Assembly (NCBI GenBank): GCA_904418825.1 | Contig: CAJFPU010000012.1 | Location: forward strand, 1-64,000 | Direction: 5' to 3' | DNA: 64,000 bases | Origin: an uncultured Romboutsia sp. | GTDB lineage: Bacteria > Bacillota > Clostridia > Peptostreptococcales > Peptostreptococcaceae | Shown here: one piece after another, positions 50,705 through 59,516 of the stretch | Layout of the letters: every line of letters begins with the position of its first letter | Position numbering within the stretch: the first letter of the stretch is position 1 | The notes under the pieces: generated by a model | The model's input: only the letters and a program-made list of their open reading frames with translations | Database searches by the model: none | What the model was told of the DNA's origin: nothing | Position numbers and translations under genes: made by a program

Positions 50705-50850
50705 AAAAAACGTTGATATTGCTATATCAACGCCAAATTTTATATAAACTATAAATTTACCTATATGATCTATCTCATTAGTAAATATAACTAATTTAAA
50801 AGTTACTAATTGTAAATGTAATTAATCGATTAAATTTATAGTTTATACTA
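50705..50850 (-). ncRNA. Possible small structured RNA on the minus strand
   Basis: A perfect 17-bp inverted repeat TATAAACTATAAATTTA (50743-50759) with its complement (50831-50847) encloses a second repeat (TTAGTAA / TTACTAA). Downstream on the minus strand, CGTTGATAT-AGCA-ATATCAACG is followed by TTTTTT (about 50706-50731), a textbook terminator with no protein gene upstream of it. A small RNA, or a palindromic repeat element next to an orphan terminator, would fit. Confidence 0.4.
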
Positions 50851-51015
50851 AAAAGTAACATCTAAAAATAATATTAAGTTATTAAACTGTAATCAAATAT
50901 CTTATAATTACATATCAAATAAAATAAATTCTATTTAAAATACCTAGCGTCTAAATAATCAATCAAAATAATTTTGTATATATAATCTATTTTTATCTTT
51001 TATATACTCTTACAT

Positions 51016-51052
51016 AAAAACTTCTATATATAGAAGTTTTTATCTTTTTTTG
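51016..51052 (+). terminator. Terminator-like hairpin upstream of focA
   Basis: AAAAACTTCTA-TATA-TAGAAGTTTTT followed by ATCTTTTTTT. It precedes the focA promoter and may insulate it. Confidence 0.6.
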
Positions 51053-51059
51053 TTTAATG

Positions 51060-51088
51060 TATACAAAATGTATATTTTGGTGTATAAT
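51060..51088 (+). promoter_or_regulatory. Promoter and overlapping palindrome of focA
   Basis: TATAAT at 51083-51088 with TATACA at 51060-51065 as a weak -35 (17-base spacer). The palindrome TATAC-AAAAT-GTATA (51060-51074) covers the -35 and could be an operator. Confidence 0.5.
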
Positions 51089-51180
51089 TGTTACTGCTGC
51101 TAAATTACTAGCCGCTATTATTTTTAAAATTATATGTCAATATTTTTATATTTTTAATAAATTTCAAGGAGGAATTATAA

Positions 51181-52050
51181 ATGGCAGATAAAAAAATGCT
51201 TATGCCTGCTGAAATAGCTGAATATACTATTGAAGCTGGTGTTAAAAAGGCTACTACGCCAAACAAAAAAGTTATAGCATCTGCATTCTTAGCTGGTGCA
51301 TATATAGCATTCGGTGCATTAGGATCAGTTGCTGCAGCTTACAACTTATTAGCAAATCCTGATACTTACGGTTTAGGTAAAATGGTTGCAGGTCTTATGT
51401 TCCCTGCAGGTCTTATATTTGTACTAATAGCTGGTGCAGACTTATTTACAGGTAATATATTAATAACTCTTGCTGCTCTAAAGAAAAGAGTAACTTGGGG
51501 ACAAGCTTTCAAAAACTGGGCTTTAGTTTGGATTGGTAACTTACTAGGAGGAGCTTTAGTAGCGTATCTTGTAAGTTTATCTGGTGTATTTGATTGGAGT
51601 AATGGTTTATATGGTGGAGTTATCGTTAAAACTGCTATAGGTAAACTTGGATTTACTTGGGTTGCTGCAATAGCTTCTGGTATATTATGTAACTGGATAG
51701 TTTGTGCTACTGTTTGGATGACTTACGCAGCTAAAGATGTAACTGGAAAAGTTTTAACTGGATTCTTCGGTATATTCTTATTCGTATGTACTGGATTTGA
51801 ACACTGTGTTGCAAACATGGCATACTTATTTGCTGGATTATTTAGTAAAGCAAACCCTGCATATTTAGAAGCGGCTCACAAAACAGCTGCTGATGCTGCT
51901 GTTATAAACATACCTAATATATTTATGAATAACTTAATACCTGTTACTATAGGTAATATATTAGGTGGTGCAATATTTGTTGCAGGAGTTTACTACTTCC
52001 TATTTGTTAATAAAAAAGAAGATTCTATAGCTGAAAAGAAAACAGCATAG
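51181..52050 (+). CDS. focA: Formate/nitrite transporter family protein (FocA-like)
   Basis: 289 residues with six membrane helices. Conserved GAYIAFGA (pore helix), AGADLFTGN in the omega loop, GNLLGG, and GFEHCVANM containing the central pore His. Pentameric channel for formate, nitrite or hydrosulfide; the omega loop and context cannot separate these. AAGGAGG before the ATG. No pyruvate formate-lyase gene is adjacent. Monocistronic with its own terminator. Confidence 0.9.
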   Translation: MADKKMLMPAEIAEYTIEAGVKKATTPNKKVIASAFLAGAYIAFGALGSVAAAYNLLANPDTYGLGKMVAGLMFPAGLIFVLIAGADLFTGNILITLAALKKRVTWGQAFKNWALVWIGNLLGGALVAYLVSLSGVFDWSNGLYGGVIVKTAIGKLGFTWVAAIASGILCNWIVCATVWMTYAAKDVTGKVLTGFFGIFLFVCTGFEHCVANMAYLFAGLFSKANPAYLEAAHKTAADAAVINIPNIFMNNLIPVTIGNILGGAIFVAGVYYFLFVNKKEDSIAEKKTA

Positions 52051-52071
52051 TCTTTAGTAATACATTTTTTA

Positions 52072-52107
52072 AAAGAGGTTGTTCTATAAGTTTAGTTCAA
52101 CCTCTTT
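52072..52107 (+). terminator. Terminator of focA
   Basis: AAAGAGGTTG / CAACCTCTTT followed by ATTTAT. Confidence 0.8.
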
Positions 52108-52181
52108 ATTTATATTACATTAATATTTATACTATATATACAAACTATATGTAATATATTATATAAATGGAGGTTTTAATT

Positions 52182-53687
52182 ATGCATAGCTTTGTTAAAG
52201 AATCTTGGTATGAAATATTAGTTACCACGATATATATAATCAACTTCTTAGCAATTATAAATTTAATCTTTAGAGAGAAAAGAAGTATCGAAGCTACTGT
52301 CGCTTGGGTTCTTGTTTTAACTACAGCTCCAGCTATAGGTTGTACTACAGCTCCAGCTATAGGTTGTATATTATACATAGCTTTTGGTAGAGGTATTTCT
52401 AAAAATAATATGTTTAAAATAAAAGAAGCTGAAGATAAAATTTTAAAAGAAAATATAATAGATACTCAAATCAAATTAAACCATAATGATAACTTTGAAC
52501 CAGATTTAATTGAGTATAAAGATATGATATATACTTTAGCTAATTCAAATAATTCACATTTTTCAACTAATAATGATGTAGAAATTTTTCCAGAATCAAA
52601 TGATTTCTTTGAATCTTTATTAGAAGAATTAAAGAAAGCTGAACACCATATAAATATACAATTTTACATTTTTAAAGATGATGAAATAGGAAATAAAATA
52701 ATAGATATTTTAATAAATAAAGCTCAAAACGGAGTTAAAGTAAGACTTTTGTATGATGCTGTAGGTAGTAGATTATTCAGTGATAAATCTATTTATAAAC
52801 TTAAAAAAGCAGGTGTAAAAGTAGGCGTATTCTTCCCTTCTTTTATGAAAATTATAAATATAAATCTTAACTATAGAAATCATAGAAAAATAGTTGTAAT
52901 AGATGGAAAAGTCGGCTTTATCGGTGGAAATAACATTGGAGATGAATATCTAGGTAAAAACCCTAAATTTGGATATTGGAGAGATACTCACTTAAAACTT
53001 ACTGGAGATTCTGTAAAGGATCTTAATATAAGATTTATACTTGATTGGAGATATACAACTAAAGAAGACTTAAATTTAGATAAATACTTTAACATTAAAA
53101 GTTCAAGAATCTCTAACTCTAAAGCATGTAAAAATGTCGGCATACAAATAGTATCTAGTGGTCCTGATAGTACCGAGCTAGATGAGATTAAGTATGGTTA
53201 TTTAAAAATGATACAAAAAGCAAAAAAATATATTTATATACAGACACCTTATTTTATTTTAGATAGAACGCTTACAGACACATTAAAAATTGCGTGTTTT
53301 TCAGGAGTTGATGTAAGAATAATGATTCCATCTAAACCTGATCATCCTTTTGTTTATTGGGCATCTTCTTCATATGCAGGTGAACTTCTTAAGTATGGTG
53401 CTAAACTTTATAATTATGATCATAACGCATTTTTACATGCTAAAACTATAGTAGTAGATGACTGTGTATGTTCTATAGGAACTGCAAACATGGATATCAG
53501 AAGTTTTGAACTTAATTTTGAAATAAATGCATTTATGTATTCTTCACAGGTTGCAAAAAAACAAAGGGCTATATTTGAAAATGACATTTTAAAATCTAAA
53601 GAAATAACATTAGATATTTATAATTCTAGATCTCGTCATATGAGAGTTAAAGAATCTATTTCTAGATTACTTTCTCCTATATTATAG
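52182..53687 (+). CDS. cls: Cardiolipin synthase with an in-frame 8-residue duplication
   Basis: 501 residues from the ATG at 52182, preceded by TGGAGG; the ATG at 52167 overlaps that ribosome site. Two N-terminal membrane helices, then two phospholipase D motifs, NHRKIVVIDGKVGFIGG (about 230) and HAKTIVVDDCVCSIGTANMD (about 415). It condenses two phosphatidylglycerols to cardiolipin. In the second membrane helix TTAPAIGC occurs twice in a row (52320-52343, 52344-52367), identical at the DNA level, where relatives have one copy. Confidence 0.93.
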   Translation: MHSFVKESWYEILVTTIYIINFLAIINLIFREKRSIEATVAWVLVLTTAPAIGCTTAPAIGCILYIAFGRGISKNNMFKIKEAEDKILKENIIDTQIKLNHNDNFEPDLIEYKDMIYTLANSNNSHFSTNNDVEIFPESNDFFESLLEELKKAEHHINIQFYIFKDDEIGNKIIDILINKAQNGVKVRLLYDAVGSRLFSDKSIYKLKKAGVKVGVFFPSFMKIININLNYRNHRKIVVIDGKVGFIGGNNIGDEYLGKNPKFGYWRDTHLKLTGDSVKDLNIRFILDWRYTTKEDLNLDKYFNIKSSRISNSKACKNVGIQIVSSGPDSTELDEIKYGYLKMIQKAKKYIYIQTPYFILDRTLTDTLKIACFSGVDVRIMIPSKPDHPFVYWASSSYAGELLKYGAKLYNYDHNAFLHAKTIVVDDCVCSIGTANMDIRSFELNFEINAFMYSSQVAKKQRAIFENDILKSKEITLDIYNSRSRHMRVKESISRLLSPIL

Positions 53688-53762
53688 AAAAAATAATAAA
53701 GGAGTTACTCTTAAAAAACTATTATTCTTAAAATTAGTTCTATAATTAAAAGGAGGATTTAT

Positions 53763-54263
53763 ATGTATAATTTCTCTTCGCATAACAAATATTTATTTAA
53801 ACAATTAGATACTTTTATTAATTCAATAAAAAATAAAGAAGATTCTTTAATTCAAATATTACATTATGCTCAAGATATATTTGGATATATTCCTAAAGAA
53901 GTTCAAATTTATATATCTGAGAAATTAAATATTTCATTAACTGAGATTTATGATATTATAAACTTTTATTCTTATTTTACTACTGATCCTAAAGGTAAAT
54001 ATAAAATAAATATATGCTTAGGTAAAGTTTGCTATGCTAAAGGAGCTAGCGAAATATTAGCTGAATTTGAAAAACAACTTGGAATAAAATCCGGACAAAC
54101 ATCTAAAGATTTTTTATTTTCATTAAATGGAATAAGATGTATTGGAGCATGTGGTCTCGCACCAGTTGTCGTTGTAAATGATAAAGTATATGGACGATTT
54201 AAATTAGAACAAGTTAGTGAAGTTTTAGAGTATTATAAATCTTTAGAAAATACTACTATATAA
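53763..54263 (+). CDS. NuoE-like [2Fe-2S] thioredoxin-fold protein
   Basis: 166 residues. N-terminal helical segment and thioredoxin-like domain with four cluster Cys: C-x4-C in ICLGKVCYAKGA and C-x3-C in RCIGACGLAP. This is the 24-kDa subunit fold of NADH dehydrogenase, also in HydA/HndA-type electron-bifurcating hydrogenase and formate dehydrogenase complexes. No NuoF/HydB partner is adjacent, so its complex is unknown. AAAAGGAGG precedes the ATG. Confidence 0.85.
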   Translation: MYNFSSHNKYLFKQLDTFINSIKNKEDSLIQILHYAQDIFGYIPKEVQIYISEKLNISLTEIYDIINFYSYFTTDPKGKYKINICLGKVCYAKGASEILAEFEKQLGIKSGQTSKDFLFSLNGIRCIGACGLAPVVVVNDKVYGRFKLEQVSEVLEYYKSLENTTI

Positions 54264-54314
54264 ATTTTAAATTATATATTCAAAATATTAGTTTTATAAA
54301 TATATACTAATATA

Positions 54315-54352
54315 AATGCCTGTAAATAAACCACTTTTTATTTACAGGCATT
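54315..54352. terminator. Bidirectional terminator between the NuoE-like gene and hprK
   Basis: AATGCCTGTAAATAAA / TTTATTTACAGGCATT between convergent stops, T-rich on both sides. Confidence 0.85.
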
Positions 54353-54359
54353 ATTAGTT

Positions 54360-55289
54360 TTATTTTTTATCTATTAATTGAGCCAATTTTTTAGTAAATT
54401 CATGTGCTGAATCATATCCCATTCCTCTTTGTCTATAATTCATAGCTGCAACTTCTAAAACCATAGCTGTATTTCTTCCCGGTTTAACAGGAACCACAAG
54501 TTTTTCTATATTAACACCTAATATTTGTTCATACTCTCTATCTAAACCTAATCTATCATAATATTGATTTTCATCCCATCCTTCTAAATGAATAACTAAA
54601 TCTATCATTTTAGTTGTTTTAGTAGCTCCTACTCCATATAAACTTTTTACATCTATAATTCCTAATCCTCTAATTTCCATAAAGTGTCTTAATACCTCTG
54701 GAGCTTGACCTGTTAGTACACTATCATCTAATTTTCTAATCTCTACAGCATCATCAGCAACAAGTCTATGTCCTCTTTGAATAAGCTCTAATGCAGTTTC
54801 TGATTTACCTATACTACTTTCACCTTTTATAAGTACTCCAATTCCATATATATCAACTAAAACACCATGTATAGTAGTCTGTGGAGCTAATTTATTATCT
54901 AAATAATTTGATAATCTATTTATAAGTCTTGTTGTATTTCTTCTTGTACTTAAAACTATTCTATCATATTTCTTTGCAAATTCTATTACATCTGGTTTTA
55001 CTTCTAAGTCTCTAGATACTATTAATACAGGTATTTCATGTGCAAAAAACTTATCTAATACTTCTCTTCTTTTTTGTTCATCTATATAGCTAAAATAATT
55101 ATATTCCGTTTTACCAACTATTTGTATTCTTTCATAGGCAAAGTCTTCAAAATATCCCGCAAATTGCAGTCCTGGTCTATTTATATCTTGAGAATAAACA
55201 TAATAGTCTCTATTCTCAGGCATATGTACTACTTTTAAATCTAAATCTCTTACTATTTCTTTTATAGATACTCTTTCACTTGAATTCAT
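54360..55289 (-). CDS. hprK: HPr kinase/phosphorylase
   Basis: 309 residues. P-loop GESSIGKSE (about 153-161), catalytic His in the N-terminal MORF-like domain region, and the signature EIRGLGIIDV (about 203). It phosphorylates HPr on Ser46 and so controls catabolite repression through CcpA. The start is nine bases after the uvrC stop, and the two form an operon. Confidence 0.95.
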   Translation of the reverse strand: MNSSERVSIKEIVRDLDLKVVHMPENRDYYVYSQDINRPGLQFAGYFEDFAYERIQIVGKTEYNYFSYIDEQKRREVLDKFFAHEIPVLIVSRDLEVKPDVIEFAKKYDRIVLSTRRNTTRLINRLSNYLDNKLAPQTTIHGVLVDIYGIGVLIKGESSIGKSETALELIQRGHRLVADDAVEIRKLDDSVLTGQAPEVLRHFMEIRGLGIIDVKSLYGVGATKTTKMIDLVIHLEGWDENQYYDRLGLDREYEQILGVNIEKLVVPVKPGRNTAMVLEVAAMNYRQRGMGYDSAHEFTKKLAQLIDKK

Positions 55290-55297
55290 GTTTTATT

Positions 55298-57112
55298 TCA
55301 CTTTCCCTTTCTAAAATATTCATAAACACTTTCACTAGATGATTTATTCATACTCTCTACTTCTAATAATTCTTCAAAAGTTGCATTTTTTATAGCTTCT
55401 ATATCTTTAAAGTGATTTAACAGTGCTTTTTTCCTTTTTTCCCCTATACCTTGTATATCATCTAATTCAGATTTTGTCAAAGATTTATTTCTAAGACTTC
55501 TATGATACGATATAGCATAATTATGCACTTCTTCTTGAATACTTGCGACAAATCTATACAAATTAGAAGTTCTATCTAGTTCTATCTCCTTTTCCTGGGA
55601 AATAAGTCCCTTAGTTCTATGTTTATCGTCTTTATACATTCCCCAAAGAGGTATTTCTACATTATACTTATCTAAAACCTTCTTTACTGAACTAACTTGA
55701 CCTTTTCCTCCATCTAATAACATTAAATCAGGAAAATCTCCATATTTTAATCTTCTCTCAACTATTTCAGCCATAGAATCATAATCATTAGGACCTATTA
55801 CTGTTTTTATTTTATATCGTCTATACTCTTTTTTATCTTTCTTTCCATTAGTAAAAACAACCATAGAACCAATAGAATCAACACCTTGTATGTTTGATAT
55901 ATCAAAAGATTCTATTCTCTTTGGTATACTTTCTAGATTTAAAATTTGTTTTAGTTCTTCTAAAGCACCTATACTCTTTTCATACTTTCTCTTATTAATA
56001 TCTGAAAACTTCTCTAAATATTCTATAGCATTTTTACGTACCATTTCAATTAAGCTTTTCTTTTCACCTTTTTGAGGTACTCTTATAATTACTTTTTGAC
56101 CTTTTTTTGCCGATAACCATTCTTCAAGTATAAAACTATCTTCTATTTCATCTTCTATTATTATTTCCTTAGGTATATATTCTTGCTCCATATAAAATTG
56201 TTTGACAAATGAGCCAAGTATTGATTCTCTTGTACTATCCATAACACCTTCTAATATAAAATGTTCTCTTCCTACTATCTTTCCATTTCTTACAAAGAAT
56301 ACTTGAACACAAGCTTCATCATGTGCTCTCGCCATTGCAATAATATCTTGATTTAAGTCTGATGTAGATGCATCTATCTTTTGTTTTTCCATCATATCTT
56401 CTAAACTTTTTATCTTATCTCTATATACTGCGGCTTCTTCAAAATTAAAATCCATTGCGCATTTATTCATTTTTTCTTTTAATATATCAATTAATTTTTC
56501 TTCTTTTCCAGATAGAAATAGCAATATTTCTTCTATCATTTTATTATACTCTTCTTTAGTAATATTTCCTGCACATGGACCTACGCATCTTTTTATATGT
56601 AAATTTAAACAAGGTCTCATGTTAGTTTTTATAGCTTTCTCTATGTCTATATTACAAGTTCTTATTGGATATATGCTTTTTATTATATCTAACGTATCAT
56701 TAACTGCAGTTGTGTTAGTATATGGTCCAAAATATTTTGCTTTATCTTTTAAAACCTTTCTAACTTTTAAAACTCTAGGAAAATCTTCATTTGTTGTAAC
56801 TTTTATATATGGATATGTTTTATCATCCCTTAATAAAACATTATATTTAGGCTTATATTTCTTTATTAAATTGCATTCTAATATCAATGCTTCTAGTTCT
56901 GAATCTGTTATTATGTATTCAAATCTATCAATATTTTTTACCATAGACTTTACTTTAGAAGAATGATTCTTTGAAGATTGAAAATATTGTCTTACTCTAT
57001 TCTTTAGTACTTTTGCTTTTCCTACATATATTATATTATTGAATTTATCTTTCATTAAGTAAACACCTGGTTCTGATGGTAATTGCTTTAAATGCTCCTG
57101 TATATCAAACAA
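55298..57112 (-). CDS. uvrC: Excinuclease ABC subunit C
   Basis: 604 residues. GIY-YIG nuclease (GVYLMKDKFNNIIYVGKAK at about 16-34), four-Cys cluster region (CNIDI..CLNLHIKRCVGPC), UVR motif (about 205-240), the RNase H-like second nuclease domain (SFDISNIQG; MLLDGGKGQV) and C-terminal helix-hairpin-helix (IQGIGEKRKKALLNHF). Makes both incisions in nucleotide excision repair. UvrA lies at the far end of the window. Confidence 0.96.
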   Translation of the reverse strand: MFDIQEHLKQLPSEPGVYLMKDKFNNIIYVGKAKVLKNRVRQYFQSSKNHSSKVKSMVKNIDRFEYIITDSELEALILECNLIKKYKPKYNVLLRDDKTYPYIKVTTNEDFPRVLKVRKVLKDKAKYFGPYTNTTAVNDTLDIIKSIYPIRTCNIDIEKAIKTNMRPCLNLHIKRCVGPCAGNITKEEYNKMIEEILLFLSGKEEKLIDILKEKMNKCAMDFNFEEAAVYRDKIKSLEDMMEKQKIDASTSDLNQDIIAMARAHDEACVQVFFVRNGKIVGREHFILEGVMDSTRESILGSFVKQFYMEQEYIPKEIIIEDEIEDSFILEEWLSAKKGQKVIIRVPQKGEKKSLIEMVRKNAIEYLEKFSDINKRKYEKSIGALEELKQILNLESIPKRIESFDISNIQGVDSIGSMVVFTNGKKDKKEYRRYKIKTVIGPNDYDSMAEIVERRLKYGDFPDLMLLDGGKGQVSSVKKVLDKYNVEIPLWGMYKDDKHRTKGLISQEKEIELDRTSNLYRFVASIQEEVHNYAISYHRSLRNKSLTKSELDDIQGIGEKRKKALLNHFKDIEAIKNATFEELLEVESMNKSSSESVYEYFRKGK

Positions 57113-57196
57113 TCATTTTTCCTCCATTCTTACATTTTATAATTTAATTATACCCATAATTATCTAAAATTTATAAATTTAAATGTTGTATATACT

Positions 57197-57240
57197 AAAA
57201 AAAGATATCTCAAAGTATAAATTTTATACTTGAGATATCT
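57197..57240 (-). terminator. Terminator of oppA
   Basis: AGATATCTCAA.. / ..TTGAGATATCT, about 17-bp stem, followed by TTTTTTT on the minus strand. Confidence 0.85.
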
Positions 57241-57260
57241 CATATTTTTACTTACTAGTA

Positions 57261-58916
57261 TTATTTATTATTTCCACCATTTATTTGTAACATGAATACA
57301 CTTGCTGCTTCTCTAGTTTTAAATTCTTTGCTATCTTTATATTTATCAACATAATCAGAACTTAGTGCAGCTCTATCTATTTCACCATTTTCATATAAAC
57401 TAACTTCTGCTCCTGTATCTTTAACAACTTTAGTATTTATTTTATTTAATTTAACATTAGCAGCATCCCAATAGTTAGGATTTTTTTCCATTGAGAATTG
57501 GTCTTCCATTTTCCAACTAGTTAAAGTAAATGGTCCATTGTATATTTGCTTATCAGCAGCAGAACCATATGCATCTCCACAAGACTCAACAAATGCTTGG
57601 TTTTGAGGGAAGAATACTTGGAATGACATTAATTCTGCAAAATAAGCTACCGGTCTATTTAATTTAACTTCTAAAGTGTAATCATCTAAAGCTTTTACTC
57701 CTACACCATCTACTCCATTAGCTTCTATCTCTTTTATGCTAGCTCCTACTATATCAGCCATTATATATGAATATTCTGATGCTGTTTCAGGAGTTAAAGT
57801 TCTCTTCCAAGAATATTCAAAATCTTTAGCAGTTACAGGTGTTCCATTTGACCAAGTTGAATTCTTTCTTAGTTTAAATGTCCAAGTTAATCCATCTTCT
57901 GAAACTTCCCAAGATTCAGCTACTCCTGGTTTAACTTTTCCATCTCCATCTATTCTTGTTAAACCTTCCATTGTACTATTCATAGTTTGGAAAGATTGTT
58001 GGTCTGTTGATTTACTTACATCTAAAGACGGTATATCTGATGATGTTGCTAAATTAAGAACTTTATCATCTTTATTTACATCCGCATATGTGTATGTAAA
58101 ATCAGCCCCCCAAGAGTTATTCACTATACCTGATACATAATCTTTTTCTAAGTATGCACCTGCTTTTTGATATATAGGAGCTAAATATCCATCTTCAATC
58201 ATTAATTTTTCTGCTTCTGCATATTTAGCAAATCCTTCTGATGTAGGAAGTTTCATAGCTTCTTCAACTAATTTATTATAATCTTCACTATTATATCCAA
58301 CTTGTTTAGCAAATTGGTTTCCAGTTTGCATTGTTGATAAATATGTTAGTGGATCTGGATAATCTGCTCCCCACCCTGAAAATGCTAAGTCAAATTCTCC
58401 ATTAGTTTCTCTTTCTAGTTTTTGTTCAAACGGTAAATTTGAAACTTTTGCCGTTAATCCTTCTAAATCTCCTAATTCTGATTGTATAAATTCACCAGTT
58501 CTTTTACCTGTATCATGATCAAATGTTAATATTTCTATTTCAACTGTATCAAATCCAACTTCTTCTTTAGCCTTAGCCCAAAGCTCTTTAGCTTTTTCTT
58601 CATTATACTCATAACCCATACCTTTAGTTAAATCTGTATAATCTTTTCCATTATCAAATGCTAATCCTTTTGGTGTAAATGTAGACGTTGGTATTGAACC
58701 ATTATTTAATATAACATCACAATAAGCTTGCTTATCTATTATCATAGATATAGCAGCTCTTGCATTTTTATTGGCAAGTACTTCTGCTGCAGTTGCAGTT
58801 CCTCCACCATTACTTCCTCCATTTGAACTTCCCCCTGAACTACTGCATCCAGCAAGTAAACTTGTGCTTAATAATGCAACTGTTGCCATTACTGTTAATT
58901 TTCTTCTTAAAAACAT
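57261..58916 (-). CDS. oppA: Oligopeptide ABC transporter binding lipoprotein, circularly permuted
   Basis: 551 residues. Signal peptide with lipobox LLAGC (Cys24) and a Ser/Gly linker to about 45. The body is out of order. Residues 46-282 (VLANKNARAAIS.. to ..TYADVNK) match the C-terminal half of SBP family 5 proteins. Residues 283-551 (DDKVLNLATSSDIPSLD.. to ..VFMLQINGGNNK) match the N-terminal half, including the DGLTWTFKLR and DFEYSWKR blocks. The total length is normal for OppA, so nothing is lost; the halves are exchanged. Good ribosome site (GGGGGGAA). Divergent from oppBCDF. Whether it folds and works is unknown. Confidence 0.85.
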   Translation of the reverse strand: MFLRRKLTVMATVALLSTSLLAGCSSSGGSSNGGSNGGGTATAAEVLANKNARAAISMIIDKQAYCDVILNNGSIPTSTFTPKGLAFDNGKDYTDLTKGMGYEYNEEKAKELWAKAKEEVGFDTVEIEILTFDHDTGKRTGEFIQSELGDLEGLTAKVSNLPFEQKLERETNGEFDLAFSGWGADYPDPLTYLSTMQTGNQFAKQVGYNSEDYNKLVEEAMKLPTSEGFAKYAEAEKLMIEDGYLAPIYQKAGAYLEKDYVSGIVNNSWGADFTYTYADVNKDDKVLNLATSSDIPSLDVSKSTDQQSFQTMNSTMEGLTRIDGDGKVKPGVAESWEVSEDGLTWTFKLRKNSTWSNGTPVTAKDFEYSWKRTLTPETASEYSYIMADIVGASIKEIEANGVDGVGVKALDDYTLEVKLNRPVAYFAELMSFQVFFPQNQAFVESCGDAYGSAADKQIYNGPFTLTSWKMEDQFSMEKNPNYWDAANVKLNKINTKVVKDTGAEVSLYENGEIDRAALSSDYVDKYKDSKEFKTREAASVFMLQINGGNNK

Positions 58917-59070
58917 AATAAAATTCCCCCCTATTAATCTATTTTATATTTCTAAAATATTTATTTAAAATTAATTATATAACACTAATTAAAAAAAATC
59001 ATTTGTTTTTTAAAATTTTCTGAATTTTGAATTGTATGTAAATTTTTTTATTAAAATTATTTATTTTTTA

Positions 59071-59099
59071 TTGCAAATACTTGTTGATGCTACTACAAT
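59071..59099 (+). promoter_or_regulatory. Promoter of the DUF3899-oppBCDF operon
   Basis: TTGCAA (59071-59076), 17-base spacer, TACAAT (59094-59099), about 30 bases before the first gene. Confidence 0.65.
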
Positions 59100-59131
59100 A
59101 TCTAATAAACTTATCTTAAAGGGGTGAGAAA

Positions 59132-59497
59132 ATTGAATTTTTTTATATTCTACTTGCAATTAACTTACTAATTAGTTCATTTTATGATATTATATCAAAA
59201 AATTCTAGTAATTTTGCCTTTATAAATTGTTCTTTTATTATAGGAATGTTCTATTTTCTAGCAGGCGCCTTATGTTATGTGTGGGAAAAAGGATTTTTTA
59301 ATATAACTTTATTTTCATTTAACAAAATAAATAAAGAAATACAAAAAAGAAAGGGATTCTTAATAGATGAATACAATGTTACTTTAGATGATTACATATA
59401 TAAAAAAAATAAATTTTTCTTAACTAATAACTTACTAATCTGTGGAGGATTGATATCAAGTTTGTGTATTATAATAAGTTTTTATACATATAAATAA
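59132..59497 (+). CDS. DUF3899-like small membrane protein, likely ATT start
   Basis: 121 residues. N-terminal helix (FFYILLAINLLISSFY), a second helix (FIIGMFYFLAGALCYVW), the GFFNITLFSFNKINKEIQKRKG block and a final helix, typical of DUF3899 proteins. The coding frame is open from 59132, where an ATT sits eight bases after AAAGGGG; the first in-frame ATG at 59246 would delete the first helix and half the second. Either ATT is used, or a one-base deletion has separated a TTG start (59133) from the frame. Function unknown; first gene of the opp operon. Confidence 0.65.
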   Translation: MEFFYILLAINLLISSFYDIISKNSSNFAFINCSFIIGMFYFLAGALCYVWEKGFFNITLFSFNKINKEIQKRKGFLIDEYNVTLDDYIYKKNKFFLTNNLLICGGLISSLCIIISFYTYK

Positions 59498-59516
59498 ATA
59501 AAAAAAGGGGAATATT

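Noticed and set aside
50583-51180. CRISPR-like repeat array
   Set aside because: Only one pair of inverted repeats; no regularly spaced direct repeats and no cas genes in the window.
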